Positions 1-9,068 are shown, numbered from the stretch's first letter. The stretch is DNA of 31,656 bases from Amoeboaphelidium occidentale (GCA_023515795.1 JALGPX010000004.1:105185-136840); one strand, 5' to 3'. A program made the numbers and translations. The notes: generated from the letters alone by a model not told the origin.

Positions 1-2
1 TT

Positions 3-728
3 GTAATTAAAGACAGCAACACGGTTTTTATGAAATTGGTGCTGGTTCCACTGAAAGTTGGAATCGTTCAAATTCCCGAATTCGATGTTACAGTCACAAA
101 CATTGCTGAGAGTGAAACGTATTTATACAAAGTTAAACAAGAAAAGGATAATGTCATGCTAATTCACCCAAGACATAAAACAAAGTCTTTCTTTGTAGAT
201 CTGAATCCTAATGATATTGAAGAACAGAATTATACTGATTTCACTCGAAGTAACATAAACTTCAATGCATCAGGCAGACTTAATTCCGTTCATTCCAAAA
301 TAGGCTTGGCTTCTCCATTTGGTCCTGGAAGTGATTCTCGAAGATTAGGAACCTCTAGCGTCCCTCTGTTCTCTCCTGCAGTCACAAAGTTGAATGAATT
401 CCAAGTGCCTGAAGATCTCAAACTGGATGATAACGATTCAATCGAAAAAGAATATTTTGATCAGAGTCGAGCTACAGCTTCAGTTCCGGCATCACCAGTT
501 GGTCAAAGCCTCGATAGAAGTCAAAGCAATCTTAACACTGCGCCATTCTCAAATGCATCAGAATCTAATTTCCCGAGAGGAAGTTACAGCACAACAACTT
601 CTGCGAAATGGAACTGGCTCAATCCTGCTTCTATTGGGAGCGCTATCATGAAACACGCAAAAAGCACTTCATTTAGTGGGACAGGAACTTCTTTCAACAA
701 AAGACGCAACAGCCAGAATAGAAATTGA
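3..728 (+). CDS. C-terminal part of a TRAPPC10/Trs130-like protein (5' partial)
   Basis: The reading frame is already open at base 3 and runs to a stop at 726-728, so this is the 3' end of a gene whose start lies outside the window. The first residues (about 1-50) form a beta-rich stretch with VPLKVGIVQIPEF, which resembles the last beta-sandwich of TRAPPC10/Trs130, a TRAPP II subunit that helps activate Golgi Rab GTPases. The remaining ~170 residues are Ser/Asn/Pro-rich and look disordered, a long tail for that family. The methionine at 30 is probably internal. The XPG gene starts only 24 bp downstream on the same strand. The family call rests on one short block and is moderate; another Golgi or coat-associated beta-sandwich protein is possible. 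Confidence 0.55.
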   Translation, partial: VIKDSNTVFMKLVLVPLKVGIVQIPEFDVTVTNIAESETYLYKVKQEKDNVMLIHPRHKTKSFFVDLNPNDIEEQNYTDFTRSNINFNASGRLNSVHSKIGLASPFGPGSDSRRLGTSSVPLFSPAVTKLNEFQVPEDLKLDDNDSIEKEYFDQSRATASVPASPVGQSLDRSQSNLNTAPFSNASESNFPRGSYSTTTSAKWNWLNPASIGSAIMKHAKSTSFSGTGTSFNKRRNSQNRN

Positions 729-752
729 TCTTTTTCGCTGTTTGACATCATC

Positions 753-3479
753 ATGGGAGTTCAGGGATTATGGGGAATATTGGAACCAGTTGCAAGGCCT
801 ACACGCTTAGACGCATTGAGTGATAAAAAGCTTGCAGTAGATGCTTCTATATGGATTCACCACTTTATAAAATCCCTAAGAGATTCTAAAACTCAAGAAA
901 CTCTTCCGAACGCACACATTCTTGGATTCTTCAGACGAATTTGTAAACTACTCTTCTTTAACATCAAACCTGTATTCGTATTCGATGGCTCTGTTCCTGA
1001 ATTGAAGAAGCGTGAAATGTCCAGGAGGAAGCAAAGAATAGCAGAAGGCTTGAAAGAGAGCGAAGGATTCCATAACAAAATTGTTACAGCCAAGCTGAAA
1101 AAGCACGCCTTGGAGACTGTTAGAGAGCTGGAAGAGACAGGAGCGATTCAGAAACGTGGTTCTAAAGGTGCTGATAATGACCCATCAGTCGCGCAAGTGG
1201 AGAAAGACATGTTTGAGCTTCCGGCAGTGACGGTAGCAGATGAGCCACACTATGAATCGGAGGAAGATTATGAGAGCGAGTATGATAATGGTTTATGGCA
1301 AGATGGAGAGTTGAATATAGATTCGATTTATGATCCATACTCAATGACTTTGGACGCGGAAAAGTTCCGCGCATTACCTGAAGATGTTCAGGGTTCTGTG
1401 CTGTATGATCTTAGAAAGAAATCTAGACATGTTAGTCGGGAAAGAATGAAAATGCTTGATAAAACCGCTTCTGACGTATTGGACTTTTCAAAGATGCAGA
1501 TAAGAAACTTGGTAAAGCGGAACAATCTATGGAACAGACTTGAAAATGTCACGAACGATGAGAAGGAATCAAGGGCTGATGTTATTCGGAAAAGAGTTGT
1601 AGGTCAAGTAAACACTGAATACATGCTAGTCAAAAGCAATGATGGTGCCACATGGAAAATGGTACCGAAAGTTGAAAAGGTAGAATTAAAAGAAGATGAA
1701 CGATATACTCTTGATGAGGTACCTCGGGCTAGACGCATCACTTCCAAAGCAGAAGATCTAAGTGCGTCGGATGATGAAACAAACGAAGATGAAAGCAAAG
1801 AGTTTCGGGATTTAAAAAGTAACAGCAAAAATTTCACGTTGAAGCGACTGAATTTGGAATTGCTTTCTATCCAAAGAAAAATTGAAAAACTCGGCAAAGA
1901 TGTTACCGAACACGAGCTATTTCGAATGAGGACATACCTAGAAGAGTTGATTGCAGAAAAGAAATACGCTGAGCCAGACGAGAAAGAGACTTCTTCTGAT
2001 TCTCCTGCGATTATTGAAAAACAAAGCAAAGTCGTTTCAGATACTTCCGAAGAAGAATCTGAGGATGAATTTGAAGAGGTTCCGCTTAAACGAAACATCA
2101 TTGAAGAGCCATCATTGCAAGTCGAAAGTAAGTCGATTCAAGAAGTCGAGAAAACAATTCCAGAAGTATCACAAGATTACGAAGAAGAAGTTGTTGTCGA
2201 GGATCCAGTTGTTGACTTGGTAGTTGAACCTGAGGAAGAACAGTATTTTGAAGACGAAGACCGAGAGCTTGTGGAAACATCAGAGAAGAAACAGGATATG
2301 GAAGATGGCGCTTATGCAGATTTCATGGCACAACTTGTCAATAAGAATATGGCCGAAGTTGAAGAAGACTTACAGAATGAAATTGATCAATTAAGACAAC
2401 AGTTTCATGATGTGAAACGTCACATTTCTACCATTACAAGCGACATGGTTGATGACATTCAAGAGTTACTTCGCCTCTTTGGAATACCCTATGTTGTAGC
2501 TCCATTTGAAGCCGAGAGTCAATGTGCTCAAATGTACATGAACAAACAAATTGATGGAATTGTTACGGAGGATTCAGATGTTTTCCTTTTCGGCGGAGGG
2601 AATATTTACAAGAACATGTTTAATCAGTCAAAGTTTGTTGAGTTTTACACAGATAAAGACATTTATGAGAAGCTCTACCTTTCTAGGGAAAGGCTAATTC
2701 AGGTTGCGATGATGTTGGGCAGCGATTACACGGAAGGAATCAAAGGTGTTGGCCCGGTTTCAGCACTTGAAATCCTTACGGAATTTCCCGGAGAGACAAC
2801 TGAAGGATTAAAGGAGTTTGTTAACTGGTGGGCTGATATAATATCAAGTGAGATCAAAATTGACGATGTGGTGACTTCCAGAAAACGCTTATTCAAACTC
2901 ATGAAGAAAATTATTATTCCTGATTCTTTTCCAGATGAACATGTTTGGAATGCTTACATGAATCCTATTAATGATGACTCTAACGTTGAATTGAAATGGT
3001 CTGTTCCCGATCTTGCTGAAATCAGAGGTTTTCTCGGTCAAAAGCTATCATGGGATCATTCGAAAACAGATAGTAGTATGATGCCAATAATACGCAAAAT
3101 GTCTGCATCCAAACAGAATTCCATCGAAAAATACCTAGTTCCTATGATGAACACAGAACTGTCTTTAGCATTGAAGCCTCGAATGAAAGAGCTTATCGAG
3201 AAGCTTTCTATTCTTCACGGCGGCCACAAACAGGAGTCTGAAGTTGATGAAGAAGAAGTTTTGGGGAAACCACTTAAAGGCAGAAAACGATCTAAATCTA
3301 ATGATGTTGAGGACATGGATGAAGACGACGATGCTGAATATGTTCAAGCAAAATCGGTAAGAAGATCATCAAGGTCTTTGAGAGGCAAAAGAGGAGGTTT
3401 CAGAGGAAGAAGAAAGACCAAAAATATCAGATCTTTGTTTGAAGAAGCATCGAAGCGTTTTGAGGGCGTCAGGCGATAG
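753..3479 (+). CDS. RAD2: XPG/Rad2 structure-specific DNA repair endonuclease
   Basis: Single-exon gene of 908 residues. XPG/Rad2 makes the 3' incision in nucleotide excision repair in the nucleus. The N domain begins MGVQGLWGILEPVARP, with metal-binding aspartates in LAVDASIWIH and VFVFDGS. The I domain lies near residues 560-780 and holds EAE (586-588), DSD (607-609) and GSDYTEG (Asp658), followed by a helix-hairpin-helix stretch. Between the domains is an acidic spacer of about 450 residues, which sets XPG apart from FEN1 and in the family contacts TFIIH. After the I domain, QNSIEKYL (from Gln788) sits where XPG/Rad2 has its PCNA-binding box, but ends in Tyr-Leu instead of the usual two aromatics. 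The C-terminus is basic and suits a nuclear localisation signal. All catalytic acids looked for are present. Confidence 0.96.
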   Translation: MGVQGLWGILEPVARPTRLDALSDKKLAVDASIWIHHFIKSLRDSKTQETLPNAHILGFFRRICKLLFFNIKPVFVFDGSVPELKKREMSRRKQRIAEGLKESEGFHNKIVTAKLKKHALETVRELEETGAIQKRGSKGADNDPSVAQVEKDMFELPAVTVADEPHYESEEDYESEYDNGLWQDGELNIDSIYDPYSMTLDAEKFRALPEDVQGSVLYDLRKKSRHVSRERMKMLDKTASDVLDFSKMQIRNLVKRNNLWNRLENVTNDEKESRADVIRKRVVGQVNTEYMLVKSNDGATWKMVPKVEKVELKEDERYTLDEVPRARRITSKAEDLSASDDETNEDESKEFRDLKSNSKNFTLKRLNLELLSIQRKIEKLGKDVTEHELFRMRTYLEELIAEKKYAEPDEKETSSDSPAIIEKQSKVVSDTSEEESEDEFEEVPLKRNIIEEPSLQVESKSIQEVEKTIPEVSQDYEEEVVVEDPVVDLVVEPEEEQYFEDEDRELVETSEKKQDMEDGAYADFMAQLVNKNMAEVEEDLQNEIDQLRQQFHDVKRHISTITSDMVDDIQELLRLFGIPYVVAPFEAESQCAQMYMNKQIDGIVTEDSDVFLFGGGNIYKNMFNQSKFVEFYTDKDIYEKLYLSRERLIQVAMMLGSDYTEGIKGVGPVSALEILTEFPGETTEGLKEFVNWWADIISSEIKIDDVVTSRKRLFKLMKKIIIPDSFPDEHVWNAYMNPINDDSNVELKWSVPDLAEIRGFLGQKLSWDHSKTDSSMMPIIRKMSASKQNSIEKYLVPMMNTELSLALKPRMKELIEKLSILHGGHKQESEVDEEEVLGKPLKGRKRSKSNDVEDMDEDDDAEYVQAKSVRRSSRSLRGKRGGFRGRRKTKNIRSLFEEASKRFEGVRR

Positions 3480-3503
3480 CTTCTCACCTCTTTTTGTTTG
3501 AAC

Positions 3504-4142
3504 ATGAACACGGGAATCAAGAAGCAAACAGCAAGTGAACAGCCCAATGGCACTGGGGACTCAAATCATGGAATATCCAAAGAGGAACAAATGCGCATAA
3601 TAAATGAAACTGGTACTTTCTGACTTAGTACTTGCGCTGACCTTTAAGGCATTTTGAAACAAATACCAATAACTCCAAAGCAAGAAGAGCCTGTCCTGGT
3701 CCAGTCAGTTTTCTTGACTATCATGCTGCTGTTTATATTCTCTGCTCTCCAAATTGCTTACTTTGCTCAGTTTAAAGAACCTATCGAATTCTCACTATCA
3801 AGCCCTGGCCTGAGAACATTAATGGCAAGAATATCAACTGCTTCTGTGCCTTTTCTGTTTGTTGTATACTTTTCCCACAAATATGTTGATAAGAGTTGGA
3901 TGCAATTTTTGATTTTTGTTGCTTCGATTTTGTCTGGTTTCAAGTGTATGCAACTCATGGGCAATAATTTCACAAATATGCACCAAATGAGAATTGCTCC
4001 AGGGCTGGGAACCCTTTGGGCTTACGGTATCATTCAATTGCGATTAAGTTTGGCTGTGATATCTTTGATCATTGTCCTGGGAGCATATGGCGCCTTAAGA
4101 TACTACACGGGAAACGCAAGTTTGAATGAATTTGGTTTTTAA
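3504..4142 (+). CDS. Small four-helix membrane protein of unknown function, two exons
   Basis: Exons 3504-3612 and 3649-4142 join across a 36 nt intron (GTACTT..TTTAAG) into a 200-residue protein. The first ~50 residues are polar and include SKEEQMRIINETGILKQIP; the rest holds about four hydrophobic segments, two of them separated by a loop with NNFTNMHQMRIAPGLGTLW. The polar 'EEQ..II.ETG' lead-in followed by a 'P.L.TLW.Y.I.QL'-like stretch recalls an uncharacterised fungal membrane family (DUF7719 type), but that is from memory and unconfirmed. I can assign no function. The methionine at 3504 lies 25 bp after the XPG stop, so the two genes are almost contiguous. The 3' end faces uS4m with only 15 bp between the stop codons. 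Confidence 0.75.
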
Positions 4143-4148
4143 GTACGC

Positions 4149-4154
4149 TTTATT
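4149..4154 (-). terminator. AATAAA poly(A) signal of uS4m
   Basis: The minus strand reads AATAAA only 3 nt past the uS4m stop codon. It sits inside the 15 bp gap between the two convergent stops, so the mRNA tails of the two genes must overlap. Confidence 0.5.
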
Positions 4155-4157
4155 GTA

Positions 4158-4964
4158 TTACAATTTTCTGTAACTCTGGTAAAAGTCAAATGTTCGTTGA
4201 TGTACTACTTCGTCATACGGCGAAGGGATTTCGCATTTTCCTGGTGCAACGGACGGCTCTCGTAAGAAACATATCGTGCAATTATTATAATTGACTTCCA
4301 AATACTCAGGAACAAAAATCCACGGAGCCATGTACGGAACAGGCTTTAGGCCATAATCTTCTTTTGGCCTGAATTTAACAATTGCTTCAGTCTTATTTCC
4401 ATCATTTGAAGCTTCAGATGGTTTATCTGCTACATCTTCTGCTTCCTCTCCTGATGCATTTGCAGTTTTCGGTTTGAGTAATGATAAGCGTGATGGATCC
4501 ACTTGAATGATATCACCATCTTCTAAAACGTAACCAGGTGAATTGATATCTTTTCCATTAACTTTAACGTATCCCTTCCTGCATAGATGCCTAGCTTCCC
4601 AAATGGATGGAACAAAGCATGCTCTGAATATCGCAACATCAGCTCTTCGCTCCATAAATCCAAATGTTAACATGGTAGTTGGTGGCACAGGCAAAGGCAC
4701 AGAACCGGGCTTCGTGCTGACTTCACTGCCTGCTCCAACTCGTGGTAGCACGCGTCTTTGATTTCTACGGAATGCTTTCTGAGTGACATGACCAGCGTGA
4801 TAAGGCACAGTTAATTGTTTAGCGCGAAAACGCAATTGAAACGTGGTCTTGTTCATTTCTCTTTCTGGGCCCTGGCGCGAGTATCTGGACAAGTTGAATA
4901 GATTGAATTTATCCCATGACATATCTACGAGTCCTCTCCAAATGAACGGTTTTCTGATGGTCAT
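4158..4964 (-). CDS. NAM9: Mitochondrial small-subunit ribosomal protein uS4m (NAM9/MRPS4 type)
   Basis: Uninterrupted 268-residue protein. It binds 16S-type rRNA early in assembly of the mitochondrial small subunit. The S4 RNA-binding domain spans roughly residues 105-165: ERRADVAIFRACFVPSIWEA is followed by GYVKVNGKDINSPGYVLEDG, the classical S4 fold. The C-terminal extension, ending DEVVHQRTFDFYQSYRKL, resembles the tail of fungal mitochondrial uS4m and is missing from bacterial S4. An Ala/Glu/Asp-rich insert of about 40 residues follows the S4 domain. The N-terminus is basic and lacks an obvious cleavable presequence. The gene converges on the four-helix membrane protein gene. Assignment is strong; the symbol follows the yeast orthologue. 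Confidence 0.9.
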   Translation of the reverse strand: MTIRKPFIWRGLVDMSWDKFNLFNLSRYSRQGPEREMNKTTFQLRFRAKQLTVPYHAGHVTQKAFRRNQRRVLPRVGAGSEVSTKPGSVPLPVPPTTMLTFGFMERRADVAIFRACFVPSIWEARHLCRKGYVKVNGKDINSPGYVLEDGDIIQVDPSRLSLLKPKTANASGEEAEDVADKPSEASNDGNKTEAIVKFRPKEDYGLKPVPYMAPWIFVPEYLEVNYNNCTICFLREPSVAPGKCEIPSPYDEVVHQRTFDFYQSYRKL

Positions 4965-4991
4965 GGTGATTGCAAAATAAAAGATAGGAAA

Positions 4992-4997
4992 TTTATT
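4992..4997 (-). terminator. AATAAA poly(A) signal of the 182-residue orphan gene
   Basis: AATAAA on the minus strand begins 5 nt after the orphan gene's stop codon at 5003-5005 and about 30 nt upstream of the uS4m start codon. Confidence 0.5.
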
Positions 4998-5002
4998 GTC
5001 CG

Positions 5003-5595
5003 CTAATATTTTGCTTTAAGCAAAGGCCCTGGGATAATCGCCTTTCTGAACGGCAACTTGTATCCAACTAATACTAACTCGCCCTCTTCTAGTTTGAAGC
5101 AAGGACCTCCGTGATCATGTTTCGATTCAGATGTCGCAATACTGAAGTGCCTGCTCTTATCCGTTTGAATACACGCTATCATTCCCCTAAATTCATTTCA
5201 ATATGTTTTAATGACAGAGAAAGCGCTTACCACTCAGCCCATAATGATGCACACTCTAAATCTTTGTCAGTGCGTTCCTCCAAACTGGCTTCGAATTCTG
5301 GTACCATGTAACTGAATGTAATGAAAAACTCAGACAAGGAAGGCAAATTAATCTTTAGTTTGTGCGAACCCTTTAAGTGGTCACTTTTGTACCATGAAAT
5401 ACCAAGATTCTTATCATCAGAATGACTGTATTTGACCGTGATCTTGTCTCTGGAATGTTCATGAACAACTTCAAATTCACACTCATTCTTAAATGTTGAC
5501 ACAAAGTAATCATCCGCAACAGAAACCAATGGCGCGTGTTCTCCAGGAGCGTAATACAGGAATTCCTTTGCAATATCACACAAACCAACAAACAT
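5003..5595 (-). CDS. Orphan 182-residue protein, two exons
   Basis: Exons 5595-5231 and 5186-5003 join across a 44 nt intron (GTAAGC..TTTAG); the frame continues cleanly to a stop at 5003-5005. I do not recognise the protein. It begins MFVGLCDIAKEFLYYAPGEH, has no signal peptide or membrane helix, and is rich in short alternating beta-type stretches (for example CEFEVVHEHSRDKITVKYSH). It ends in a compact beta-type segment, LEEGELVLVGYKLPFRKAII, close to the C-terminus. This could be a small beta-sandwich. Without the splice the second half would be missed, because the intron starts with an in-frame TAA. It lies between uS4m and the Mug135-like gene, all on the minus strand. The coding call is good; the function is unknown. 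Confidence 0.75.
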
Positions 5596-5855
5596 TTTAT
5601 GAAACCGCGAAAATCAAATCAATTACAAAATTTCTTGTTGGACTTAGGCTGTGCTAGGCGCAGTCATGATCAGGAACTTGATGTAAGGATGTAGATCACA
5701 TGTAAGCAGCAGAATTAAAGCAATAATAGACTAAACTTCGCGATTACATGGTTTTCACGTGAATCCTCATCAATGGCTCACAAAATAAAAGTCATTTATT
5801 AATTTCAAGCAGAACAGCCACCTTTAAAATTAATAAAGTTCAAACGAAGACTAAC
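5596..5855. other. Longest intergenic gap, about 260 bp
   Basis: No open frame, tRNA-like cloverleaf or repeat is visible. It holds the 3' end of the Mug135-like gene, with a minus-strand AATAAA at 5795-5800, and the upstream region of the orphan gene. A perfect E-box palindrome CACGTG lies at 5756-5761. A GCGAAAA (TTTTCGC in the sense direction) lies at 5607-5613, 11 nt upstream of the orphan's start codon. Confidence 0.5.
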
Positions 5856-6479
5856 CTATGCAAGTCCAATGGCTTGTCCAAGTGTGCGGCGTCTTTGATC
5901 CAATGGAGTGCCTTGTGGAATGTTCAAGCCGTAAAATGCAACCAACGCGTTAACTCTCGGAGCAGTCATTTTCTGAAACTCCTCGAGGGTAAGATCTGCA
6001 GGGAAAATTTCATCAGGAGGTAACTCACCAGTATCTTGATGAGGAACTGCCAAAACGCGACTATGGTCAGCTGTTGTGCGAACATTGCCATTTAAGGCAG
6101 CCTGTCTTGCAATAGAAGTACGGTTAAGCAACTGCTGAACATTTTGCTGCGTCTGCTGCTGTCCTTGCTGTACCTGCTGAATTTGTTGCTGCATCTGCTG
6201 CTGTCCTTGCTGTACCTGCTGAATTTGTTGCTGCAACTGTTGTAAGATAGGCATTAAGGGCTGATTAACCACATTAGCAGCATTGTTGATGGCTAATGCA
6301 ACGTGTGAATCATTTATGGAGGGTGGGTTATCAGTTTGTCTTCTTCTCAGCAACTCCTCCGCCAACAGTACGTTATCAACTAAAACTCCCTCTGGAGTGT
6401 TGGCAGTGACTTTCGGTTCGATCTGTGGTTGGGGAGCGTTATTTAATGCCGCTTGATCTGCAGAACGTTTGTAACTCAT
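5856..6479 (-). CDS. Mug135-like Q-rich coiled-coil protein
   Basis: Single-exon 207-residue protein. Residues ~78-120 are a Gln-rich coiled coil made mainly of two copies of a 14-residue unit (QQIQQVQQGQQQMQ, then a copy with Thr for Met). The C-terminal ~65 residues, with LPPDEIFPADLTLEEFQKMT and then NALVAFYGLNIPQGTPLDQR, resemble the C-terminal domain of fungal Mug135-like proteins, named after a meiotically upregulated S. pombe gene of unknown biochemistry. The resemblance is recalled, not searched. No signal peptide or membrane helix. If right, this supports a fungal source. The start codon sits 3 nt after a TTTTCGC element in sense orientation. A poly(A) signal lies about 56 nt past the stop. 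Confidence 0.7.
   Translation of the reverse strand: MSYKRSADQAALNNAPQPQIEPKVTANTPEGVLVDNVLLAEELLRRRQTDNPPSINDSHVALAINNAANVVNQPLMPILQQLQQQIQQVQQGQQQMQQQIQQVQQGQQQTQQNVQQLLNRTSIARQAALNGNVRTTADHSRVLAVPHQDTGELPPDEIFPADLTLEEFQKMTAPRVNALVAFYGLNIPQGTPLDQRRRTLGQAIGLA
6153..6236 (-). repeat. Two tandem 42 bp units in the Mug135-like gene
   Basis: GTCCTTGCTGTACC recurs at 6161 and 6203, a period of exactly 42 bp, and the two units are almost identical. They encode the 14-residue Q-rich coiled-coil repeat. The period keeps the frame and equals two heptads, which suggests recent duplication. Confidence 0.85.
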
Positions 6480-6646
6480 TTCGCGAAAACGAAAGTTTCA
6501 CACAGTGTCGATCTTTATAAAGGAACGCCACGATGACGTGTCATTCGCCAAGAATTTTGCATAACAATAACATCAGTTTCACAGATAGGAATGCAGGACA
6601 AAGATCGCAACAACAGGAAGCAGAGTCTATTCCGTAAATTATACAG

Positions 6647-8497
6647 TTACCATGAACTAAAGTCTCCGAATTGTCCCTTTTGTTTCAGTTTAGTCTTTTT
6701 CTGAGCAAAAACAGCTGCAGCTACTATTGGTGGTTGCTGGCGTTCTACTGGAGCTTTAATGTACTTTCCAATCTCATCAGACTCTTGTAGTATCTTTTCT
6801 AATTTCCGTTTCTTATCTCTGTTTTCGGTATCTGCCACTTTTAACCGCTTCTCAAACAATTCCCTGTAAGGATCTTTCAATATTTCCACTCTTGTAATCT
6901 CTAAATCTTTTAGAGGTTTCTCAGTCTTTTCATTAGCACCAATCTGTTCAATAGAATTCAGAACAGAAAGAGATGGTTTTAACAGTTTACCAAATACTGT
7001 ATACTTTCCATCTAATTGTGTATTACAATCATCTCTCAGAGTTAGAAAGAATTGTGAACCATTAGTACCACGCTTGCCAAGATTTGCCATGGACAAAGTA
7101 CCACGCTGAGAGTGTTTCAATTGCATAAAACTCAAATCGATTTCATCAGCATGATAATTCAAAACACAGCCACCATCAACGTAACCAAACTTCTCATACA
7201 ATCCCAACATTCCATCAACACTACTTGATTTTTGATCATCATTATCATCACCATCATTATTATTGTTTATATCCAAAGACATTTCCATCCCATCAACCAA
7301 ATAACCAGAATCACTCTGAAAGAATGCCCTACTCTCCAACACATCGTCTTCAATTTTAGAACCACCTCCACCTTGTAATACAAATCCTGGAACTAATCTA
7401 TGAAAGCTACTCTTCTCATAGAACCCATTCCTGCACAACATTATAAAATTATGACAAGTAACAGGACACAAATAACAATACAATTCCAAATCCAAATGGA
7501 ATCCTTCAGTGTTATCGTTGATTTTAAATCGAACTAAACCCTTCTTTTTACTCTCCCTTAACTCGCGGTAAAACATCTTGTTAAAAATCAACTCTTGTTT
7601 CCTTTTCGATAATGTGCCTACTCCAGCACTGGACAAAGGTTTAACAATTGTACAAGTCAATGCAGAAGAATCCTCCACTTTACTCTTGGCCACAGAAGAT
7701 TGAGCGAATATTTCCCTATTCTTTCCAACCAGAGACATTTCATTCTGATTAGCAATAGCAGCAGCCAACTTGCGAGGGATTGAAGCTTTAGAAGTGGTGG
7801 ATGTAGTAGTAGTAGTAGTAGTAGTAGCAGCAGCAGAGGTGGAGTCAAAGTATGCAGATAGAGATGGTAATAACTCATACTGATGACCCTTCTTCAACAA
7901 AAGATCCTTATCTGTCTTTACTTTAATAACATCTTCCTTTGGATTAGCAATCAACTGCCCTGTAACTAAATCATACTCTGAATCCATAAAAACACTCTTC
8001 AAATAAGCATAACCACTCCTCAACTTCAATCCCTTCATTATAGAAACATCTTCACTAACATCTACTACAACTACTACTACGATATCATCAGTTGAGTATA
8101 ATTCTTCTTTGGATGCAGCACAATACTCTGAATTCTTTACCAAAATCAATTCATCCTCCAAAGACTGAAATGTACCACTAAAAGGATCACAGTGATACTT
8201 TTTGAAAAATGACAGAAAATGCAACAAAGAATACAGTAAACCACTTCTTCTACACAAAACAATTCTATCTTCTGCATTCGATGAGAGTATTTCAGATAGA
8301 TTTAATTTAGAAAGAGAACAGCACAGTTTCCCTTTCGTCTTCATATTATTCTCTGATGACTTCTTCCTAGTAGAATTACTCTTTTTCCCACTGAAATCAT
8401 TCTGCCATTCTGAATGTGTAATCTATTTTTAGATTTAGTTTATTTATAAATAGATAGAAGATTTAGTTACGTATAATTTGTCTGTATTCTTTCCCAT
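6647..8497 (-). CDS. PPIL2: PPIL2-type U-box cyclophilin with an acidic insertion, two exons
   Basis: Exon 1 is only nine codons (8497-8471, MGKNTDKLY); a 48 nt intron (GTAACT..AATAG) leads to exon 2, 8422-6647, giving 600 residues. MGKNTDKLYITHSEW matches the start of PPIL2/CYC4, and the C-terminus GQFGDFSSW is the family signature. PPIL2 is a nuclear, spliceosome-associated cyclophilin with a U-box. The U-box (about residues 45-105) is divergent. The cyclophilin domain spans about 303-530. The catalytic arginine is kept (FHRLVPGF, Arg351), but the usual His after the LDGK motif is Tyr, and the residue two before LDGK is Thr/Gln, not Trp. About 67 extra residues, Asn/Asp-rich, interrupt the domain after LQGGGG (about 364-431). 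A Thr-rich run precedes the domain. Enzyme activity is uncertain. Confidence 0.93.
7803..7836 (-). repeat. GTA/GCA trinucleotide run in PPIL2
   Basis: Eight GTA units followed by GCA units on the plus strand encode a Thr run followed by Ala on the minus strand, in the linker before the cyclophilin domain. This is an in-frame microsatellite and likely length-variable. Confidence 0.8.
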
Positions 8498-8577
8498 TCT
8501 ACAACTACTACTACTACTCTGAATTCCAATCTTTTCTTCTTTCTGAAAAAGTGATTGGAAAGAAAACAAAAATATAA

Positions 8578-9068
8578 ATGGACAATTCTGCTGTAGAAAG
8601 AATCCATAATATTTGTAATAGAATACTTTCTACAAATTCACCACAAGAAATACATTTATATTCCAAAGAGAGTAATAATCTATTTGAGATTGATTGATTG
8701 TTATTGTTATTGTTATTGTGTGTGTGTGTAGTTGCATCAATACTATCAAATACTTCTACTTCTACTACTTCTACTTCTACTACTTCTACAACAGATACTT
8801 CTACAACAAATACAAATACAAATACAAATACAAATACAGACAACAACATTCTACAATGCCAATCTTGTGAGACTACAGAAACACCTGAATGGAGGTATGA
8901 TTAGTCTCTATCATCCAATCTTTCACTAATCTATCGTTTAGGAGAGGACCATGTGGGCCTAGAACTTTGTGTAATGCTTGTGGATTAGTTTATGCAAAGA
9001 TACGAAAACAGCAACAACAACAACAGCAACAGCAACAACAGCAACAACAAAAGGAGAAGGATGGTTAA
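8578..9068 (+). CDS. Small GATA-type zinc-finger protein, three exons
   Basis: Exons 8578-8671, 8732-8894 and 8942-9068 (introns 60 and 47 nt) give a 127-residue protein. Only the splicing rescues it: exon 1 would meet a TGA at 8695, and the zinc finger is split between exons 2 and 3. The finger is C-x2-C-x18-C-x2-C: CQSCETTETPEWR, then RRGPCGPRTLCNACGLVYAK. The 18-residue loop is common in fungal and plant GATA factors, which bind GATA sites. Upstream of it is a Ser/Thr/Asn run made of simple repeats; downstream is a polyglutamine run and the end. Little else is in the protein, so DNA binding is the only predictable activity. It is divergent from PPIL2, with 80 bp between start codons. The first donor site is the weakest part of the model. 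Confidence 0.85.
8698..8731 (+). repeat. TTATTG and TG repeats in GATA intron 1
   Basis: Three TTATTG units then a (TG)6-like run end in the acceptor GTGTAG. The unusual pyrimidine/TG tract forms the 3' end of the 60 nt intron. Confidence 0.7.
8749..8839 (+). repeat. ACT/TCT and ACAAAT simple repeats in the GATA gene
   Basis: Blocks of TACTTC and TCTACTACT are followed by about five ACAAAT units. They are translated as a Ser/Thr run and then an Asn-Thr dipeptide run directly before the zinc finger. Confidence 0.8.
9008..9052 (+). repeat. CAA/CAG polyglutamine run
   Basis: About 14 consecutive CAA or CAG codons encode polyglutamine after the GATA finger. CAA and CAG are mixed, which makes slippage less likely than in a pure run. 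Confidence 0.85.

Noticed and set aside
1604-2101. 165-residue Ser-rich frame on the minus strand
   Set aside because: It is the mirror of the acidic, Glu/Lys-rich spacer of XPG, whose codons read as Ser and Phe in reverse. No family resemblance.
5596-5855. tRNA or other RNA gene in the longest intergenic gap
   Set aside because: No T-loop GTTCNANNC or cloverleaf pairing is visible on either strand.
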